Shown here one piece after another: positions 8,153 to 10,341 of a stretch of 10,341 bases of DNA. Origin of the DNA: Hemicentrotus pulcherrimus (Eukaryota; Echinodermata; Echinoidea; Camarodonta; Strongylocentrotidae); NCBI GenBank assembly GCA_003118195.1, contig BEXV01001096.1:115705-126045 (forward strand), read 5' to 3'. The notes beneath the pieces are model-generated. The model was not told the origin of the DNA. It saw only the letters and a program-made list of their open reading frames with translations, and searched no databases. The stretch's first letter is position 1, and every line of letters begins with the position of its first letter. Made by a program: the position numbers and the translations under genes.

Positions 8153-9487
8153 TTACTGAAGTGCTCCTCCGCTATTTTGATACTCCTTAACACTATTTTG
8201 TAACAAGAACTTGGCATGAGCAATGTCATGTTGCGTACCTGTTATGGTGATGATTCTATCCTTGGCGCCTGAAAGAGGGTCGTCAATCTTGATCTGCGCT
8301 CCAGACTGCATACGGATACGCTTGATTCGCTGACCTCCTCTGCCGATGATCGAGCCAGCAAGGTCATTGGGAATCGTGACCTGTTGTGACTGGGATGCTT
8401 CACCGCCAGCACCAGCACCAGGACTGCCTTCAAAGCCAGCACCACCACCAACACCACCTCCTCCACTCCCGAAGTTGGATTGGCCACGTCCAGTATCCCC
8501 ACCAAACTCAAAGCCCTGGGCGCTGAATTGCTGATCTCTTTCAAAGCGGCCTCTTCCTCCCATGCCGCCACCGTCACGTCCTCCTCGTCCACGTCCCCGT
8601 CCACCTCTGCCTCCTCGCATTCCTCCTCCTCCTTCTCCTCCTCTTCCTCCCCCTCCTCCCATGTGTCCGCCACCACCACCATACGGGCTGCGGCCAAAAC
8701 CACCAAAGTTATCATTCCCACCACTCATACCTCGATCATAACCTCCACGACCTCCGCGACCCATTGGTGGACCTCTGTTCCACTGGCCACCACCGCGTTC
8801 ACCTCCAAAGCCGCCACGTTCACCTCCTCCATGGCCCTCCTCTGCTGGATCAAACAGGTATCCCCCGTATCGGTCGTAAAAGCCTAGCTCATGGCAAAAC
8901 GGGTCATAGTCCTGCACAGGGCCCTTGACTGCGGTTTCAGTACAGATCTCGTAGACCTCACGAGCAGCCTTGACAATTACATCTGGGTTACCGGTGATTT
9001 GGACAACACGATCGGTGGACTTGGGGCAGGTTTCTGTGTATACCTTGAAATGAGCACGAGTTTTCTCCCTGAGTTCTTTGATCTTAAAACCTGCCCGTCC
9101 AATGATGGCCCCAGCATGACTCTGATGTACCATAATCCTGATGAAGGAGTTGTTCTGCTGGTCTTGTGAATGCTTCTTCTCACCGACACTTGGAATGATA
9201 TCCTTGATACAGTCAAGAGCATTCTCCACATTGTTGGTAACGATCTTAATGATTCGCTCTGGCCCATTGCAATCTGGAATGGACACCTTTGCATCATAAT
9301 CACTCCTCAGGCGCTTGATGTTCTCACCTCCTTTTCCAATCACCCCTCCAGCATTGATGCTCCTGATCATCAAGCGGAATATGATCTGGTTGTAGTCTCC
9401 TCTTGGACGCTTGTTTTGGTTTTGCCTCTGATCTTCTGCTGACCGCTTTCCTCCTTCTCCACTTCCATAGTCTTGGTCGTCAGACAT
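8153..9487 (-). CDS. HNRNPK: Heterogeneous nuclear ribonucleoprotein K (three KH domains), complete and intronless
   Basis: This encodes a 444-residue nuclear RNA- and ssDNA-binding protein; the hnRNP K family binds C-rich pre-mRNA and mRNA and acts in transcription, splicing, stability and translation. Human hnRNP K has about 464 residues. A bipartite nuclear localisation signal is visible (KR at 14-15, KRPR at 26-29). KH1 spans about 35-100 with GKGG at 51-54. KH2 spans about 113-182 with GRAG at 130-133. KH3 spans about 367-435 with GRGG at 382-385, followed by LLQNSVKEY as in the family. All three GxxG loops are intact. Residues 218-362 are glycine-rich with eight RGG tripeptides. The ATG at 9487 has A at -3, and an in-frame TGA lies 15 codons upstream (9530-9532); the frame extends 7 codons further only through a TTG, so 9487 is the start. 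The stop is TAA at 8153-8155. There are no introns or frame breaks, so the gene looks functional. Orthologue versus conserved retrocopy is not settled. Confidence 0.95.
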   Translation of the reverse strand: MSDDQDYGSGEGGKRSAEDQRQNQNKRPRGDYNQIIFRLMIRSINAGGVIGKGGENIKRLRSDYDAKVSIPDCNGPERIIKIVTNNVENALDCIKDIIPSVGEKKHSQDQQNNSFIRIMVHQSHAGAIIGRAGFKIKELREKTRAHFKVYTETCPKSTDRVVQITGNPDVIVKAAREVYEICTETAVKGPVQDYDPFCHELGFYDRYGGYLFDPAEEGHGGGERGGFGGERGGGQWNRGPPMGRGGRGGYDRGMSGGNDNFGGFGRSPYGGGGGHMGGGGGRGGEGGGGMRGGRGGRGRGRGGRDGGGMGGRGRFERDQQFSAQGFEFGGDTGRGQSNFGSGGGGVGGGAGFEGSPGAGAGGEASQSQQVTIPNDLAGSIIGRGGQRIKRIRMQSGAQIKIDDPLSGAKDRIITITGTQHDIAHAKFLLQNSVKEYQNSGGALQ

Positions 9488-10341
9488 TTTGGTAGACTTG
9501 AAATACAACTGATCGGCTGATGTAGAGGCTCAAACTTTCTACATGTGAGATGAAAATTATTGTAGGGAAAAAATTTATCACAGGAATAAAATTAAGTATT
9601 ATACAAAGAAATGCCTTAGCCTAGGGTTAGGCAACTTTAAGGCTAATTAAATCACTTGCGCCAAGACTTTAAAATATAACTGGAAAGAATGCCGCCCAAG
9701 TCTTATCATTCATCAAAGAGACTCGATTTAATTTTTTTGAATACTGTATTGGCTGATATTATCACGTACAGATGTTTTCGTGTACAGATATTTTGGTGAA
9801 TGACAGCCCGAAATGCATTTTGTCAGTAGTTGCATTCGCAAATAGCACACAGCAGAATTAATAAATGGGCATGATGTATTCACAAAATCTCTCATGCCAA
9901 CACATACACACACACAGACTCAGTACATGCAAGTACACACACAAGTTTGAGCAGCCCATCGCACTACATACAGCGGAGTATTGTACCGGCATAGAGCAAG
10001 AAGGCCAATTGATTGGGTGCGATTGTGTAATGCATGGTGATTAAAATAACAAGTACCGGTACATATTACAATTGTTAAAGGGACCGGGTAACATTGTTCA
10101 GATGAGAGATAGTGGTTCTAAGGTAGTGACTTCAATGGTAGATGTACACCTAAAGATAATCTGAAAATATGAGTGAAAACGGACCATTATTCATGGTACA
10201 AATTAGGAAAAACTGATATGATCGATTCCTTAATTCTCCCAACTAGGTCTAGAGCTAGATCTATAGAACAATTTAGTTACATTTTAGGTGAATGGAAATC
10301 TCACAAAGCAATAAAATGGCTCTGCATTCCATTCCAGACAT
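9488..10341 (-). promoter_or_regulatory. Upstream flank of hnRNP K: 5' UTR and possible promoter or first-intron sequence
   Basis: No coding region is recognised on either strand. Because the gene reads leftward, its leader must lie here. On the minus strand, TTTGAGCCTCTACATCAG with AG at 9518-9517 could be a splice acceptor, placing the start codon about 30 bases into the second exon, with a noncoding first exon further right or outside the window. I see no TATA box or CpG-rich patch that would fix a transcription start. The stretch also holds a CA microsatellite (about 9899-9943) and a TACCGGTA palindrome (10054-10061). Confidence 0.35.
9899..9943. repeat. Short CA microsatellite
   Basis: An imperfect (CA)n with the core 'acatacacacacacaca' at about 9902-9917, and a second short 'tacacacacaag' run a few bases later. 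Confidence 0.8.

Noticed and set aside
8242..8724. Minus-strand 160-codon open frame, Glu/Val-rich
   Set aside because: It is an out-of-frame read of the same Gly/Arg-rich hnRNP K segment; the KH domains lie in the other frame.
8480..8887. Plus-strand open frame of 135 codons, Ser/Thr-rich, opposite the hnRNP K linker
   Set aside because: It is the antisense shadow of the glycine/RGG codons; the low-complexity composition follows directly from GGN and CGN codons on the other strand.
8891..9442. Plus-strand frames opposite KH1 and KH2
   Set aside because: These are antisense shadows of well-conserved KH-domain coding sequence.
9488..9508. Extended hnRNP K start seven codons upstream
   Set aside because: That codon is TTG. 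The first ATG, with A at -3 and a family-like N-terminus (MSDDQDYG), is at 9487.

Overview
The window looks like nuclear DNA from an invertebrate animal, most likely a marine deuterostome such as a sea urchin. The reasons are its AT-rich, gene-poor background, scattered simple repeats, many copies of the palindromes TACATGTA and TACCGGTA, long G/C homopolymers, and one clear eukaryotic RNA-binding-protein gene. The species assignment is inference. Nothing bacterial or phage-like is present: no operons, no Shine-Dalgarno-led genes, no CRISPR array.

Layout. Positions 1-960 are a decayed CAT/ATC-type simple repeat, broken near 333-480 by a possible small TTAA-flanked insertion. Positions 961-2090 hold no gene, only a GA-rich purine stretch. 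Positions 2099-2368 (minus) are an open segment behind a good splice-acceptor sequence, a weak candidate terminal exon. Positions 2642-3093 are a small non-autonomous element: 17-bp perfect terminal inverted repeats, flanked by TTA on both sides, with an internal poly-C tract containing a 3-N assembly gap. Positions 3097-4071 show nothing recognisable. Positions 4072-4917 are GC-richer, stop-poor and partly built from GGAC-type repeats; open frames occur on both strands and none is recognised. Positions 5560-5675 (plus) form an isolated, well-formed candidate internal exon of 116 bp.

The one confident gene is on the minus strand at 9487-8153. It is a complete 444-residue hnRNP K orthologue or close paralogue: bipartite nuclear localisation signal, KH1, KH2, a long glycine/RGG-rich linker and KH3. 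The whole reading frame is one uninterrupted exon, unlike the many-exon vertebrate HNRNPK gene. Its 3' UTR should run leftward from 8152 into an AT-rich stretch with several poly(A)-signal matches (first at 7840-7845). Its 5' UTR and promoter should lie to the right of 9488, where there is an in-frame upstream stop and a possible 5'-UTR splice acceptor.

The most interesting items are the single-exon RGG-type hnRNP K, the TTA-flanked inverted-repeat element, and the unassigned exon at 5560-5675. No convincing new multi-gene system is visible.
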